NCBI RefSeq assembly: GCF_027247405.1
Contig: NZ_CP097463.1
Location: 868,001 to 932,000 of the forward strand
Reading direction: 5' to 3'
From: Jatrophihabitans cynanchi
GTDB taxonomy: Bacteria > Actinomycetota > Actinomycetes > Mycobacteriales > Jatrophihabitantaceae
DNA length: 64,000 bases
Positions 44,091-53,531 of this stretch are shown one piece after another; within the stretch, counting starts at the first letter, position 1; every line of letters begins with the position of its first letter. The notes under the pieces were generated by a model. That model saw only the letters and a list, made by a program, of their open reading frames with translations. It did not search any database and was not told the DNA's origin. The position numbers and the translations under genes are program-made.

Positions 44091-45239
44091 TCAGCCGCGG
44101 CGTTCCAGGTCGGCGAGCCAGGCGTTGTAGGACTTGCGCGTCGCGTCGTCCTCGTCGAACGTCTCGGCCTGGGTGTCGGCGCTGCCGGTGTGCTCGGTGA
44201 ACGTCGCCCGCCGGGCCTGTTCCAGCCAGCCCGACTCGTCCGCCTGATCGGTCCCGACCCGGCGCAGCCAGCCGATCACCAGTGTGATCATGATCGCGGC
44301 CATGATCCCGTCGCCGGCGAACCACATCATCGCGCCACCCGTCCGGGTGTCCGAGAGCGCATTCACCGCGACGTCCGGCGAGACCTGCATCGACACGGTG
44401 TGGCTGCCCTGCATCAGCACGATCCCGGTGAACGTGTCGACGGCCATCGACAGCGCGAGCAGCAACCAGCGCACCGGCGAGGAGAGCCGCCAGCGGATCG
44501 GCTCGTCACCGACGACGAGCAGGAAGAACTGGCATCCGGCGATCACGTACACCACGTGCTCGACCTCGCCGGCCCAGGTGTTCTGCATGATCGTGTCCAT
44601 CAGCCCGGTGAGGTGGCTGCCGACGATCACGATCGTGTACGTGGCCAGGGCGATCGGCGGTGCGGTCAGGACGGTGACGATGCGCCCCTTGAGGATCCGC
44701 TCCAGGCGGTCCCGCCGTTTCGGCGTGCTCGCCGTCATGGCCAGCCGCAGCGGCCGGCCGGCGATCAGCAGCGCCGGGGCCAGCATCACCAGCGCGAGGT
44801 GGCCGGCCATGTGCGCGGTGAACAGCACCTGGTCGTAGACGGCGATCGCGCCGTTGGTCGCGTACCCGCACACGAACAGCCCGAGCATGAACAGCACGGT
44901 GCGCTTGAGCGGCCAGCGCATGCCGGGCGAGCGGACCGGCACCAGCGCGACCGCGGTCAGGTACCAGGCCGCCATGAGCACCAGGACGGCGACCGCGATC
45001 GCGTTCAGCTGCCACTTGGTGACCAGCGCCGATCCGAGCAGCGGACCGAACGGGTCGGCGCCGGCGCGCGACAACGCGTCGGCGGCGTCCAGCCCGCCCA
45101 TGTGCATCGCGTGCATGTCGTGCCCGCTGCCGGCGCGCAGGTAGTGCGCGACCGCTACGCCCAGGACCGCCAGTGCCGCCAGCGCGATCGCCCAGGTGAG
45201 CAGGACAAGACGGGGCAGGCGGGCCGAACGCGCGGACAT
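44091..45239 (-). CDS. ctaG: CtaG-type cytochrome c oxidase assembly protein
   Basis: The 382-aa membrane protein has an N-terminal helix, a periplasmic loop with a Met/His-rich stretch (GHDMHAMHMGG) suited to copper binding, and about seven further helices. It fits the caa3-type CtaG family (Caa3_CtaG), which delivers copper to the oxidase. HMAGHLALVMLAPALLIAGRP is a conserved core helix. In this organism the oxidase subunits CtaC, CtaE and CtaF are nearby, supporting the role. Downstream is the AsnC-like gene, convergent. Confidence 0.85.
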   Translation of the reverse strand: MSARSARLPRLVLLTWAIALAALAVLGVAVAHYLRAGSGHDMHAMHMGGLDAADALSRAGADPFGPLLGSALVTKWQLNAIAVAVLVLMAAWYLTAVALVPVRSPGMRWPLKRTVLFMLGLFVCGYATNGAIAVYDQVLFTAHMAGHLALVMLAPALLIAGRPLRLAMTASTPKRRDRLERILKGRIVTVLTAPPIALATYTIVIVGSHLTGLMDTIMQNTWAGEVEHVVYVIAGCQFFLLVVGDEPIRWRLSSPVRWLLLALSMAVDTFTGIVLMQGSHTVSMQVSPDVAVNALSDTRTGGAMMWFAGDGIMAAIMITLVIGWLRRVGTDQADESGWLEQARRATFTEHTGSADTQAETFDEDDATRKSYNAWLADLERRG

Positions 45240-45261
45240 GGTCCCAGTGTCCCACCCGGCC

Positions 45262-46317
45262 TCAGCCGCGAGCGGCCTGGCTGGCGTCGATCCAGCGTTC
45301 CAGGATGTCGGTCGCGGCGCCCTCGTCGATCGCCCGCCGCGCCTCGACCAGGCCGGCTGCGACCGCGTCGTGCAGCGGGCGACCGGCCAGCCCGTCGTGG
45401 GCGGCGATCGCGGCGGCGGCGTTGAGCACGACGGCGTCTCGGATCAGTGGCGCGCCGCCGGCTAGCACCTCGCGCACCACCGCGGCGTTGTGCACCCGGT
45501 CGCCGCCGCGCAGCGCCTCGGGTACGACCGGCTCGATGCCGAACGCGGCCGGGTCGAGCGAAGCCGGGGTCACCGTCCCACCCGCGGCCACCCAGACGGT
45601 GGACGTGGTGGTGGTGGTCAGCTCGTCCAGGCCGTCGTCGCCACGGAAGACGAGCGCGCTGTCGCCGCGCGCGGCGAGCACGGCCGCCATCACCGGAGCC
45701 ATCCGCTGATCGGCACACCCCACCGCGGCCGCGCCCACCCGGGCCGGGTTGGTGAGCGGGCCCAGGAAGTTGAAGAACGTCGGCACGCCCAGCTCGCGGC
45801 GCGGGCCGCCGGCATGGCGCATCCCGGCGTGGAAGACCGGCGCGAAGCAGAAGCCGATGCCGACCTCGGCCACGGTCTCGGCCACGCCGACGCCGTCGAG
45901 GTCGATCGCGACGCCCAACTCCTCCAGCACATCGGCCGTCCCGCAGGACGACGATGCTGCCCGGTTACCGTGCTTGATCACCCGCCGGCCGGTCGCGGCC
46001 ACCAGCAGGGCGGCCATCGTGGAGATGTTGACGGTGTGCGCGCGGTCGGCGCCGGTGCCGACGACGTCCACGGCGGGGCCGCTCACCGGCACAGGTGCGG
46101 CGCGGGCCAGCATCGTCTGCACCAGGCCGGCGAGCTCGTCGGGGGTCTCCCCCTTGGCGCGCAGCAGCACCGCGAACGCGGCCAGCTGCGCGGGCGTGGC
46201 CAGCCCGGTCATGATCTCGTCCATGGCCCAGGCGGTGTCGGCGGCGCTGAGGTCCTGCCGCTGGGACAGCGCGGTGAACAGCGTCGGCCAGTCCCGCACC
46301 GGCGAATCGGGCGCCAC
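45262..46317 (-). CDS. trpD: Anthranilate phosphoribosyltransferase
   Basis: The 351-aa product transfers phosphoribose from PRPP to anthranilate in tryptophan synthesis. Motifs include [18 protein letters not shown] (PRPP loop, GTG), [23 protein letters not shown], the [20 protein letters not shown] segment and [10 protein letters not shown]. They fit TrpD, including the Thr/Ser and Asn residues that bind substrate. The GTG at 46317 is chosen because the upstream frame overlaps the pseudo-receiver gene, whose stop lies 5 bp before it. Position matches Rv2192c. Confidence 0.9.
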   Translation of the reverse strand: MAPDSPVRDWPTLFTALSQRQDLSAADTAWAMDEIMTGLATPAQLAAFAVLLRAKGETPDELAGLVQTMLARAAPVPVSGPAVDVVGTGADRAHTVNISTMAALLVAATGRRVIKHGNRAASSSCGTADVLEELGVAIDLDGVGVAETVAEVGIGFCFAPVFHAGMRHAGGPRRELGVPTFFNFLGPLTNPARVGAAAVGCADQRMAPVMAAVLAARGDSALVFRGDDGLDELTTTTTSTVWVAAGGTVTPASLDPAAFGIEPVVPEALRGGDRVHNAAVVREVLAGGAPLIRDAVVLNAAAAIAAHDGLAGRPLHDAVAAGLVEARRAIDEGAATDILERWIDASQAARG

Positions 46318-46322
46318 CGGCG

Positions 46323-46742
46323 CTACCGGACGACCGGGATGCCGGACCTGCGGTGCCGCAGCTGCTCGGCGACCACCGCGGCGGCCTCGATCGGGTCCAG
46401 CGGGGTGTGGATGACGGCGTCGGCGAGCGACCAGGACGCCAGCCAGCCGTCCTGCCTGCGGGCGATCAGCACCACGATCGGCGGACAGTCGTCGATCTCG
46501 TACTTGAACTGGCGGGCCAGCCCCATTCCGCCCGTGGGCTGGGCCTCGCCGTCCAGGATCACGACGTCCAGACCGCCGTCGTCCAGCTGGGCGACCACCT
46601 CGGCGTGGTTGGCGCACTCCACCCACTCGATGCGGCCGGTGTCGGGCGCCGGGCGACGGCCGACAGCGGTACGGACCAGGGCCCGGACGTCCGCCGAGTT
46701 GCTGTAGACGAGGACGGTGACGCGCTCACCCAGATCGGACAT
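46323..46742 (-). CDS. Receiver-like protein without the acidic pair (pseudo-receiver)
   Basis: The 139-aa product has a CheY-like fold: beta-1 [13 protein letters not shown], beta-3 with Asp64 ([11 protein letters not shown]) and beta-5 VIHTPLDP. The usual acidic pair after beta-1 is replaced by Ser-Asn, and the beta-5 Lys by His-Thr, so phosphorylation is unlikely. It has no output domain. It is directly upstream of trpD with 5 bp between, and divergent from ctaE with 113 bp between. The role is unknown. It may be a phosphorylation-independent binding module. Confidence 0.7.
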   Translation of the reverse strand: MSDLGERVTVLVYSNSADVRALVRTAVGRRPAPDTGRIEWVECANHAEVVAQLDDGGLDVVILDGEAQPTGGMGLARQFKYEIDDCPPIVVLIARRQDGWLASWSLADAVIHTPLDPIEAAAVVAEQLRHRRSGIPVVR

Positions 46743-46855
46743 GCTGCAGATCGTATCGGCGCCCGCGCGGCGCATCCCGCGGCGGGCGGAACCCACCGGC
46801 AACACGACCCCCACCCCGACGCGATGGCGGGCCCCGGACAGGACATAATGCGGGG

Positions 46856-47494
46856 GTGACCTCGACTGCCACGGCGCCCTTCGAGTCCAGCAAGGTGCAC
46901 TCGCTGACGCGTCCGAACATCGTCAGCGTCGGCACCATCGTCTGGCTCTCCAGCGAGCTGATGTTCTTCGCCGGACTGTTCGCGATGTACTTCACGATGC
47001 GCGCGGTGCACATGCCGGACTGGCCGATGCACCTGCCGAACGACGGTGGCATCGATGCCGGTCACGCGATCGTGCCGAAGATCGCCTACGCGACGCCGTT
47101 CACGATCATCCTGGTGGCCTCCAGCTTCACCTGCCAGTGGGGCGTCTTCGCGGCCGAGAAGGGCGACGTGTTCAAGCTGCGTCGCTGGTTCACCATCACG
47201 TTCTTCATGGGCCTGATCTTCGTGCTGGGTCAGCTCAACGAGTTCCGGATGGAGGTCGCCGAAGGCAACACGATCTCGCGCACCGGGTACGGGTCGGTGT
47301 TCTACCTGACCGAGGGCTTCCACGCGCTGCACGTGATGGGCGGCCTGCTCGCCTTCGTCTTCTTCCTGATCCGCACGACGCTGGGCAAGTTCACCCCCGC
47401 CCAGGCGACGTCGGCGATCGTGGTGTCCTACTACTGGCACTTCGTCGACGTGGTGTGGATCGGCCTGTTCGCCACGATCTACATCATCCAGTGA
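46856..47494 (+). CDS. ctaE: Cytochrome c oxidase subunit III
   Basis: The 212-aa product has about five hydrophobic helices, matching the short actinobacterial CtaE (Rv2193). [20 protein letters not shown] is helix I with conserved Glu, and [19 protein letters not shown] is the conserved last helix (WHFVD). GTG at 46856 is preceded at 6 bp by CATAAT (46844-46849), so a leaderless mRNA is likely. The stop overlaps the QcrC start by GTGA. It belongs to the bc1-aa3 supercomplex with QcrCAB and CtaC/CtaD/CtaF. Confidence 0.95.
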   Translation: MTSTATAPFESSKVHSLTRPNIVSVGTIVWLSSELMFFAGLFAMYFTMRAVHMPDWPMHLPNDGGIDAGHAIVPKIAYATPFTIILVASSFTCQWGVFAAEKGDVFKLRRWFTITFFMGLIFVLGQLNEFRMEVAEGNTISRTGYGSVFYLTEGFHALHVMGGLLAFVFFLIRTTLGKFTPAQATSAIVVSYYWHFVDVVWIGLFATIYIIQ

Positions 47495-48426
47495 GCAATC
47501 GCCGCGACGGTGAAGGGACTTTCGAGTTGAAGGACTTCGACCTCGAGATGGCCGACGACGGCGAGTTCGGTTTCGAGCCTGCGGTGCCGGTCACCGGCGC
47601 CGAGCCGCGCGCCACAGCAGCTGCGTCCGTCGGCTCGCCCGGGCGCAAGCGCTCGCTCGGCAGGCTGCGCCGTCGCCTGACCGCCGCTGCCGTGCTGGCC
47701 GTGGCGCTGCTCGGCACCGGCGGCGCCTACACGCTGTTCGCGAACACCTCCGGTGCCTCGGACACCACCACCGGCGCCTCGGACATCGCGGCCGGCCGCC
47801 AGTTGTACGAGACCTCGTGCATCACTTGTCACGGCGCGAACCTGCAGGGCGTGAAGGATCGCGGCGTCCCGCTGCTCGGCGTTGGTGGCGCGGCCGTCTA
47901 CTTCCAGGTCAGCACCGGACGCATGCCGGCAACCGGGCAGGGGTCCGAGCAGTACCGCAAGGACGCCAAGTTCACCGACGAGCAGACCCGCCAGCTCGCG
48001 GCGTACGTGCAGTCGATGGGCGGTGGCGAGGACATCCCGCGCGGGGCGGTCCGCGACGACGCCGACCTCGCCGAGGGCGGCAACCTGTTCCGGCTGAACT
48101 GCGCGTCCTGCCACGGCACGACGTTCAAGGGCGCGCCGCTGTCCGCCGGCGCCACCGCGCCGTCGCTGAACGATGCGACCGACCTGCAGATCTACACCGC
48201 GATGCTCACCGGCCCGGAGAACATGCCGGTCTTCGGCGACAACCAGATCACGCCGAGCGAGAAGCGTCAGATCGTCAGCTACATCCAGACCCTGAAGGCC
48301 TCCATGGACCCGGGCGGTCACGGCATCGACCGGATCGGTCCGGTGTCCGAGGCGGTTGTCATCTGGGTCGCCGGCATCGGCGCGATCATGCTGATCATCT
48401 TGTGGATCGGGGCAAAGACAGAATGA
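47491..48426 (+). CDS. qcrC: Menaquinol-cytochrome c reductase, diheme cytochrome c subunit
   Basis: The 311-aa product has two CxxCH hemes, Cys110-Cys113-His114 and Cys204-Cys207-His208 (numbering from the GTG at 47491). An N-terminal helix (about 63-80) and a C-terminal anchor ([20 protein letters not shown]) anchor it to the membrane. The diheme QcrC replaces a soluble cytochrome c in actinomycetes by donating electrons directly to CtaC. The long N-terminus (about 60 residues) is acidic, and the start may lie at TTG 47527 instead, since AAGGG precedes it. The stop overlaps the next small ORF by ATGA. Confidence 0.92.
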   Translation: MSNRRDGEGTFELKDFDLEMADDGEFGFEPAVPVTGAEPRATAAASVGSPGRKRSLGRLRRRLTAAAVLAVALLGTGGAYTLFANTSGASDTTTGASDIAAGRQLYETSCITCHGANLQGVKDRGVPLLGVGGAAVYFQVSTGRMPATGQGSEQYRKDAKFTDEQTRQLAAYVQSMGGGEDIPRGAVRDDADLAEGGNLFRLNCASCHGTTFKGAPLSAGATAPSLNDATDLQIYTAMLTGPENMPVFGDNQITPSEKRQIVSYIQTLKASMDPGGHGIDRIGPVSEAVVIWVAGIGAIMLIILWIGAKTE

Positions 48427-48512
48427 CCGAGCTCGCGACTTCACCCGGCAGTGCAGTGGAGGATTTCGCCAGCTCTGCACGGGCAGCGACGACCAGCGAG
48501 GGAACACAGTGA
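48423..48512 (+). CDS. Mini-ORF bridging qcrC and qcrA (29 aa)
   Basis: An ATG overlapping the QcrC stop (ATGA at 48423-48426) opens a 29-codon frame whose TGA overlaps the GTG of qcrA (GTGA at 48509-48512). The peptide is polar and Ser/Thr/Ala-rich (starts [13 protein letters not shown]). It has no predicted fold. The double overlap would couple translation of qcrC to qcrA, so this may act by coupling rather than as a product. It is out of frame with qcrA and is not an N-terminal extension. Confidence 0.4.
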   Translation: MTELATSPGSAVEDFASSARAATTSEGTQ

Positions 48513-49618
48513 CCGGTAACCCGACCGAGGGCCCGAGCGCCGACGAGCTGCGGGAGATGTCGACCGAGGACGCCATGCGGGCCGGCGCCGAGGCCGACGG
48601 CGTCCACATCGTCAGCCGCCGCGACCGCTTCCCGGTTCGTGGCACCAAGGCCGAGAAGCGCGCCGAGCGTGGCGTGGCCGCGATGTTCACGCTGTCCGCG
48701 CTCGCCGGAGTGGGCTTCATCGTCGCGTTCATCGCCCTGCCCTACAAGTGGCACCTGCCCGGCACGCCGCAGAACTTCCGCTTCTACACGCCCGCGCTGG
48801 GCATCCTGATCGCGTTGATGCTGTTCGGCATGGCGTTCGGCCTGGTGCTGTGGGCCAAGTGGCTGATGCCCGAAGAGGAGATCATCCAGGACCGGCACGA
48901 CGAGCCGTCCACCGAAGAGGACAAGCTGATGACCGAGGCCACGCTCGCGCGCGGCCTGGAGGACACCGGGTTGCCGCGTCGCTCGATGATCCTCAAGTCG
49001 CTCGGCCTCGCCGGCGGCGCGCTCGCGACGGTGCCGCTCGTGGCGCTGGTCGGCGGCATGCTCAAGAAGCCCGGCGACCAGCTGGACCACACGCTGTACC
49101 GCAAGGACAAGAAGCGCTTCCCGGAGAGCGGCGGGCGGGTGCCGCTCGTGTACGCCGACTGGCGCCGGGTCGGCCCGAACGACCTGTCCCCCGGCGGCAT
49201 CGCCACCGTCTTCCCCGGCGTGCGCGAGAAGATCGACGGCTACGACGGCGTGACGTCCGCGTCGTCGCCGACACTGCTCATCCGGCTGCGTCCGGGACAG
49301 ACCGTCAAGGCGCGCAAGGGTCAGGCCGGCTTCGGCTGGCCCGCCCACAATCCCGAGTACCTGGCGTTCTCCAAGATCTGCACGCACGCCGGCTGCCCCG
49401 CCTCCCTGTACGAGCAGCAGACCACCCGGTTGCTGTGCCCGTGCCACCAGTCGCAGTTCGAGGTGCTGCAGGACGCCAAGCCGGTGTTCGGCCCGGCAAC
49501 CCGCAGCCTGCCGAAGCTGCCGCTGGACGTCGTCGTCGCCGAGGACGGCACGCAGTACTTCGTGGCCCGCGAGGACTTCAACGAACCGATCGGCCCCGGC
49601 TTCTGGGAGCGCTCCTGA
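48509..49618 (+). CDS. qcrA: Rieske iron-sulfur subunit of the bc1 complex
   Basis: The 369-aa product has three N-terminal membrane helices typical of actinobacterial QcrA ([56 protein letters not shown]), then the Rieske domain with CTHAGC and CPCHQS cluster ligands. It accepts electrons from menaquinol and passes them to QcrC. GTG 48509 has GAGGGA about 7 bases upstream. The stop overlaps the QcrB start (TGATG). Confidence 0.95.
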   Translation: MTGNPTEGPSADELREMSTEDAMRAGAEADGVHIVSRRDRFPVRGTKAEKRAERGVAAMFTLSALAGVGFIVAFIALPYKWHLPGTPQNFRFYTPALGILIALMLFGMAFGLVLWAKWLMPEEEIIQDRHDEPSTEEDKLMTEATLARGLEDTGLPRRSMILKSLGLAGGALATVPLVALVGGMLKKPGDQLDHTLYRKDKKRFPESGGRVPLVYADWRRVGPNDLSPGGIATVFPGVREKIDGYDGVTSASSPTLLIRLRPGQTVKARKGQAGFGWPAHNPEYLAFSKICTHAGCPASLYEQQTTRLLCPCHQSQFEVLQDAKPVFGPATRSLPKLPLDVVVAEDGTQYFVAREDFNEPIGPGFWERS

Positions 49619-51258
49619 TGAGCAAGTCTCGCCGTACCGACACCCCGCGCACGCCGCAGGGCAAGGCCGCCAAGTTCTTCGACGAGCGGCTCAACCTCGC
49701 CGGGCCGATCCGCAAGCAGCTGAACAAGGTCTTCCCGGACCACTGGTCGTTCATGATGGGCGAGATCGCGCTGTACTCGTTCATCATCTTGCTGCTCACC
49801 GGCACCTACCTGTCGTTCTTCTTCGACCCGTCGATGGCCGAGACCGTCTATCACGGCCGGTACCTGCCGCTGAACGGCATCACGATGTCCAAGGCGTACG
49901 AGTCGACGCTGAACATCACCTTCGACGTGCGCGGCGGCCTGATCGTGCGCCAGATCCATCACTGGGCGGCGCTGCTGTTCGTCGCCGCGATGATGGTGCA
50001 CATGTTCCGGATCTTCTTCACCGGGGCGTTCCGCAAGCCGCGCGAGCTGAACTGGCTGATCGGGCTGGGCCTGATCACGCTGGGCATCGTCGAGGGCTTC
50101 GCCGGCTACTCGCTGCCGGACGACCTGCTCTCGGGCACCGGCCTTCGCATCGCCGACGCGATCATGCTCTCGATCCCGATCGTCGGTACCTGGATCTCCT
50201 TCCTCGTGTTCGGCGGCCCGTTCCCGGGCGAGCTGATCATCGGACGCTTCTACATCGCGCACGTGCTGCTGATACCGGCGATCCTGGCCGCCCTCATCGG
50301 CGCCCACCTCGCGCTCGTCGTGCGGCAGAAGCACACCCAGTTCCCGCAGCCGGGGCGCACCGAGCACCAGGTCAGCGGCGAGCGGGTCTACCCGATCTAC
50401 GCGGCCAAGGCCGGCGGTTTCTTCTTCATGGTCTTCGGTGTGCTCGCCGCCCTGGGCGGCCTCGCCCAGATCAACCCGGTGTGGCTGTACGGGCCGTACA
50501 ACCCGGCCCAGGTGTCCTCCGGATCGCAGCCCGACTTCTACATGATGTTCCTGGACGGCTCGACCCGCCTGTTCCCGTCCTGGGAGATCAGGCTGTGGGG
50601 CCACACGCTGCCGCCGCTGTTCTGGCCGACCGTGGTGCTGCCGGGCATCCTGTTCACTCTCGCCGGGCTGTACCCGTTCATCGAGGCGCGGATGACCAAG
50701 GACAGGGCGCATCACAACCTGCTGCAGCGCCCGCGTGACGTGCCGGTCCGGACCTCGCTCGGCGCGATGGCGATCACGTTCTACCTGGTGCTGTTCCTGT
50801 CCGGCGGCAACGACGTCATCGCCAAGGCGTTCGACATCTCGCTGAACGCCATGACCTGGGGCGGGCGCATCGCGCTGCTGATCCTGCCGCCCATCGCCTA
50901 CGTGGCCGCGTACCGCGTCTGCCTGGGGCTGCAGCGGCACGACCGCGAGGTGCTCGAGCACGGCCTGGAGACCGGCATCATCAAGCTGCTGCCGACCGGC
51001 GAGTTCATCGAGGTGCACCAGCCGCTGGGCCCGGTGGACGAGCACGGTCACGGCCAGCTGACCTACGCCGGCACCCCGGTGCCCAAGCGGATGGGCCAGC
51101 TCGGTGCCGCGTCCCCGCTCAGGCACATCCGCGGATTCTTCTACCCGGTGAAGGAGAAGCCGGAGATCCAGGCTGCGCTGGACGAGCTCGACGCGGCGCA
51201 GGAGCAGCGCGGCAACGAGCCGCGTGAGCTGGAGTCCAGCAGCTCCTCGCCCGAGTAG
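49618..51258 (+). CDS. qcrB: Cytochrome b subunit of the bc1 complex
   Basis: The 546-aa product has eight or nine helices, with the heme-ligand histidines in [22 protein letters not shown] and in [19 protein letters not shown]. The Qo region [16 protein letters not shown] corresponds to the PEWY segment region. The C-terminal tail (about 430-546) is soluble and actinobacterial in length. It is the target region of Q203-type inhibitors in mycobacteria. It is the last gene of the operon. Confidence 0.95.
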   Translation: MSKSRRTDTPRTPQGKAAKFFDERLNLAGPIRKQLNKVFPDHWSFMMGEIALYSFIILLLTGTYLSFFFDPSMAETVYHGRYLPLNGITMSKAYESTLNITFDVRGGLIVRQIHHWAALLFVAAMMVHMFRIFFTGAFRKPRELNWLIGLGLITLGIVEGFAGYSLPDDLLSGTGLRIADAIMLSIPIVGTWISFLVFGGPFPGELIIGRFYIAHVLLIPAILAALIGAHLALVVRQKHTQFPQPGRTEHQVSGERVYPIYAAKAGGFFFMVFGVLAALGGLAQINPVWLYGPYNPAQVSSGSQPDFYMMFLDGSTRLFPSWEIRLWGHTLPPLFWPTVVLPGILFTLAGLYPFIEARMTKDRAHHNLLQRPRDVPVRTSLGAMAITFYLVLFLSGGNDVIAKAFDISLNAMTWGGRIALLILPPIAYVAAYRVCLGLQRHDREVLEHGLETGIIKLLPTGEFIEVHQPLGPVDEHGHGQLTYAGTPVPKRMGQLGAASPLRHIRGFFYPVKEKPEIQAALDELDAAQEQRGNEPRELESSSSSPE

Positions 51259-51298
51259 CGCACGGTCGGCTGTCTGCGCCACGTTGCTCAGGGGGACC

Positions 51299-51703
51299 GT
51301 GCTCAGGGTGCTGGTAGACGCGGACAACGTGTCACCGCGGCGGCTGCAACCCGTCCTCGACCTGCTCAGCGCGCTGGCGGGCGGCGTCGAGCTGACCGCC
51401 AGCGGCCGCCGCCATGCGCTGGACGCCCTCGACTGGCCCGCCAGCTCGGAGCTGCTGGCGCACGCGGGCTGGCAGCGTGCCGACGCGGCGCTGGCCGAGG
51501 CCTACTCCCCCGCCGACGTGCCGCTGATCCTGGTCACCGGTGACGGCGACTTCGCGCTGCTGGCCGCCCGCCATCCCGGACCGGTGCTGGTGGTGAGCGG
51601 CGCCCCCAGTGGGCGGCTGCGCGATCACGCGCGGGTCGTGGCCCCGGCCACCGAGGGCACCGCCCCGATTGCGTCCTGGCTGGACGTGCACGGCATCAAC
51701 TGA
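51299..51703 (+). CDS. Small NYN/PIN-like nuclease-domain protein
   Basis: The 134-aa protein consists of one NYN-type PIN-like domain (VLRVLVDADNVSPRRLQPVL, VPLILVTGDGDFALLAAR). The Asp residues in DADN and TGDGDF are the metal ligands expected in NYN RNases. It begins at GTG 51299 with GGGGGA upstream, 40 bp after qcrB. It is not part of the mycobacterial qcr block. The gene is followed by repeats. Targets are unknown. This is the second NYN protein in the window. Confidence 0.75.
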   Translation: MLRVLVDADNVSPRRLQPVLDLLSALAGGVELTASGRRHALDALDWPASSELLAHAGWQRADAALAEAYSPADVPLILVTGDGDFALLAARHPGPVLVVSGAPSGRLRDHARVVAPATEGTAPIASWLDVHGIN

Positions 51704-51707
51704 CCCC

Positions 51708-51831
51708 GGCGCGTGGTGCCCGCCCGCCCGGCGCGCGCTTCCCCCACCGGGTGACGAGTTCGCCCGCCCGGCGCGTGGTGCCGGCCCGCCCGGCGCGCGC
51801 TTCCCCCACCGGGTGACGAGTTTCCGCGCCC
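51708..51831. repeat. Two 62-nt direct repeats containing CGCTTCCCCCACCGGGTGAC
   Basis: Two near-identical 62-nt units (51708-51769 and 51770-51831) lie directly after the NYN gene. Each carries the core CGCTTCCCCCACCGGGTGAC. Downstream at about 51847 and 51882 are two more short matches (GATGGGGGAAG) in reverse orientation. The GCTTCCCCC/GGGGGAAGC motif returns in the repeats at 53.4-53.7 kb on the other side of the DUF559-like gene, so the gene is bracketed by related sequences. Confidence 0.8.
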
Positions 51832-51979
51832 TGGATTCGTCAGCCGATGGGGGAAGACGGCGTGATTACGTAAGTGGATGGGGGAAGCGGGACGTCCAGC
51901 CCTGGTGCGCGGCTGTGGAGAACCCGACCGATGTGGACAACGGCGCAACCTGTCCGCGGGCCGGCGCACCCTAGTTCGC

Positions 51980-53122
51980 ATGAACCTTGCCGAGCTGAAC
52001 GCCGCAGCGCTGGCCTCGATCCCGGAACCGCGATGGTATGTCGAGCACGTCCTCGCTCCGTCTGACGTGGCCGCGGACAACGCTGCTGAGCACCGACGGG
52101 GCGACATGTTCGCCGACAGTTCCCGCGGCATGTCACCGGTCGCCGAGTCGGCGCACTGGTGGCGGCAACGCGCGGACGAGCTGCGTTCGGGATCTGCTGC
52201 CGAGCGCCGAGCTGTGCGGCAGGGCTTCGTTCTCACGCGGGCCCAGACGCTCGAGTCGGGGACGTCCGCATCGACGATCCGGCGGATGCTTTACCGCGGA
52301 ACCTGGTGGTCGCCACGTCGAGGCATACTCGCGGTCGTCGCCGTACCGCAGGCCGACCGTTCGGACCCACACGCGGTACACCAGGCCAGGCGTTGCAAGC
52401 TGGCGCTGGCGTGTACCGCGGCTGCGCTCGCCAACCCCGGCCACGTCATCAGCGGCACCGGCGCCGCCACCGTGCATGGCCTGCCGCTGTTCACCCGGCC
52501 GACTGAACCGCAGCTCACGGCAGCGCCACCGCACACGCCCGGTCACCGCGCTCATGCGCTGGTGCGACCGGCCGGGCTGGCCGCGGACGAGATCACCGAC
52601 TGGTACGGCGCGCCCGTGGCCACCGTGTCCCGATGCCTGGTCGATCTGGCGCGGCACGACCGGCGGGACGGGTTGGTCGCGGCCGACGCTGCAATGCGCG
52701 AACTCGGGTTGCGGCCGGCCGATGTGGACGACGCGCTCGCCCGGGCACGCGGCTGGCCGGGCGTGCGGCGGGCACGAAGCGTGCTGAGCCTTGGCAATCC
52801 GCTGGCCGAATCGCCACTGGAGTCGATCACTCGGTTGGCCTGCCACGACGCCGGACTGCCGCCGCCCGAATTGCAGGTACGGATCCACGATCCGATGACC
52901 GGCCGAACCGACCGGGTGGACGCCCTATGGCGCGAGCAGCGCGTGATTCTGGAGATGGACGGCCAAGTCAAGTACACCGGCAAGGAACTGTGGCGTGAGA
53001 AGCGACGCCAGGAACGACTGGCTCGGCTCGGCTACGACGTGATCCGGGTCTTCTGGGACGACGTCGTGCACGACTGGCCCGCCACGCTCGTCCGGATAAG
53101 AGCGGCGCTGGCCGGGTATTGA
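51980..53122 (+). CDS. DUF559/Vsr-like PD-(D/E)XK nuclease with AbiEi-type N-terminal region
   Basis: The 380-aa product has a winged-helix-like segment (TRAQTLESGTSASTIRRMLYRG, RRGILAVV) like that of AbiEi-type antitoxins, and a C-terminal DUF559-type nuclease domain: the motif is RVDALWREQRVILEMDGQVKY, shown in part as VDALW and LEMDG, followed by RLARLGYDVIRVFWDDVV. The Asp and Glu-x-Asp pattern matches PD-(D/E)XK enzymes close to Vsr. These actinomycete proteins are abundant and uncharacterised. The ATG at 51980 is the likely start, but the first 80 residues look atypical and a later GTG is possible. It lies between repeat arrays. Confidence 0.7.
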   Translation: MNLAELNAAALASIPEPRWYVEHVLAPSDVAADNAAEHRRGDMFADSSRGMSPVAESAHWWRQRADELRSGSAAERRAVRQGFVLTRAQTLESGTSASTIRRMLYRGTWWSPRRGILAVVAVPQADRSDPHAVHQARRCKLALACTAAALANPGHVISGTGAATVHGLPLFTRPTEPQLTAAPPHTPGHRAHALVRPAGLAADEITDWYGAPVATVSRCLVDLARHDRRDGLVAADAAMRELGLRPADVDDALARARGWPGVRRARSVLSLGNPLAESPLESITRLACHDAGLPPPELQVRIHDPMTGRTDRVDALWREQRVILEMDGQVKYTGKELWREKRRQERLARLGYDVIRVFWDDVVHDWPATLVRIRAALAGY

Positions 53123-53335
53123 GCGGCCGGCTCCGAGCGGCGCTGGCCGGAGTTCAGTGGCTGGGACACAGCGGCGTCGGCCGGGTTGAAGTGGCCGGCG
53201 AACAGCGGCGTCGGCCCGCGTATGGAGCGATGGAGCGGCCGGGGATCCGGGGCGCAGGCCGGGTTCAAGTGGCTGGCGAACAGCGGCGTCGGCCGGGTTG
53301 AAGTGGCCGGCGAACAGCGGCGTCGGCCGGGTTGT
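53100..53335. repeat. 34-35 nt repeats arising from the 3' end of the nuclease gene
   Basis: GAGCGGCGCTGGCCGG at 53100-53115, inside the last codons of the nuclease gene, recurs at 53135-53150 (35-nt period). A related 34-nt unit (core ACAGCGGCGTCGGCCGGGTT) is found at 53168-53200, 53279-53312 and 53313-53334, with partial copies at 53201 and 53254. The array looks like local expansion of the gene's end by duplication, without any spacer pattern of CRISPR. Confidence 0.75.
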
Positions 53336-53472
53336 CTGGCGGGGCGCCGGCTGCGCACGGAGCAATGGAGCGGCCGGGACCTGCCCTTCGTGGCCGAGCA
53401 GCAACAAGATCGCTAAGGACCTCTGCCGGTCGGTACAGCCCGCTTCCCCCACGGTGTGACGACTTTCCGGCG

Positions 53473-53531
53473 GCTTCCCCCCTGCTGTAGCGAGAATTTG
53501 GCCCGAATTTTCGGTACAGCAGGGGGGAAGC
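53473..53531. repeat. 17-bp perfect inverted repeat flanking an AT-rich core
   Basis: GCTTCCCCCCTGCTGTA (53473-53489) and TACAGCAGGGGGGAAGC (53515-53531) are exact inverted copies around 25 bp rich in A+T (GAATTTGGCCCGAATTTT). It could form a 17-bp hairpin. The right arm is also the first unit of the tandem repeats that follow. Such a structure resembles the end of a small mobile element or a recombination site, though no flanking target duplication is visible. Confidence 0.75.

Noticed and set aside
41643-45425. 1260-aa + ORF across the nuclease and CtaG region
   Set aside because: Artefact of GC-rich third positions; covers several certain genes in other frames and strands.
49321-51327. 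668-aa minus ORF opposite qcrA/qcrB
   Set aside because: Shadow of the certain Rieske and cytochrome b genes.
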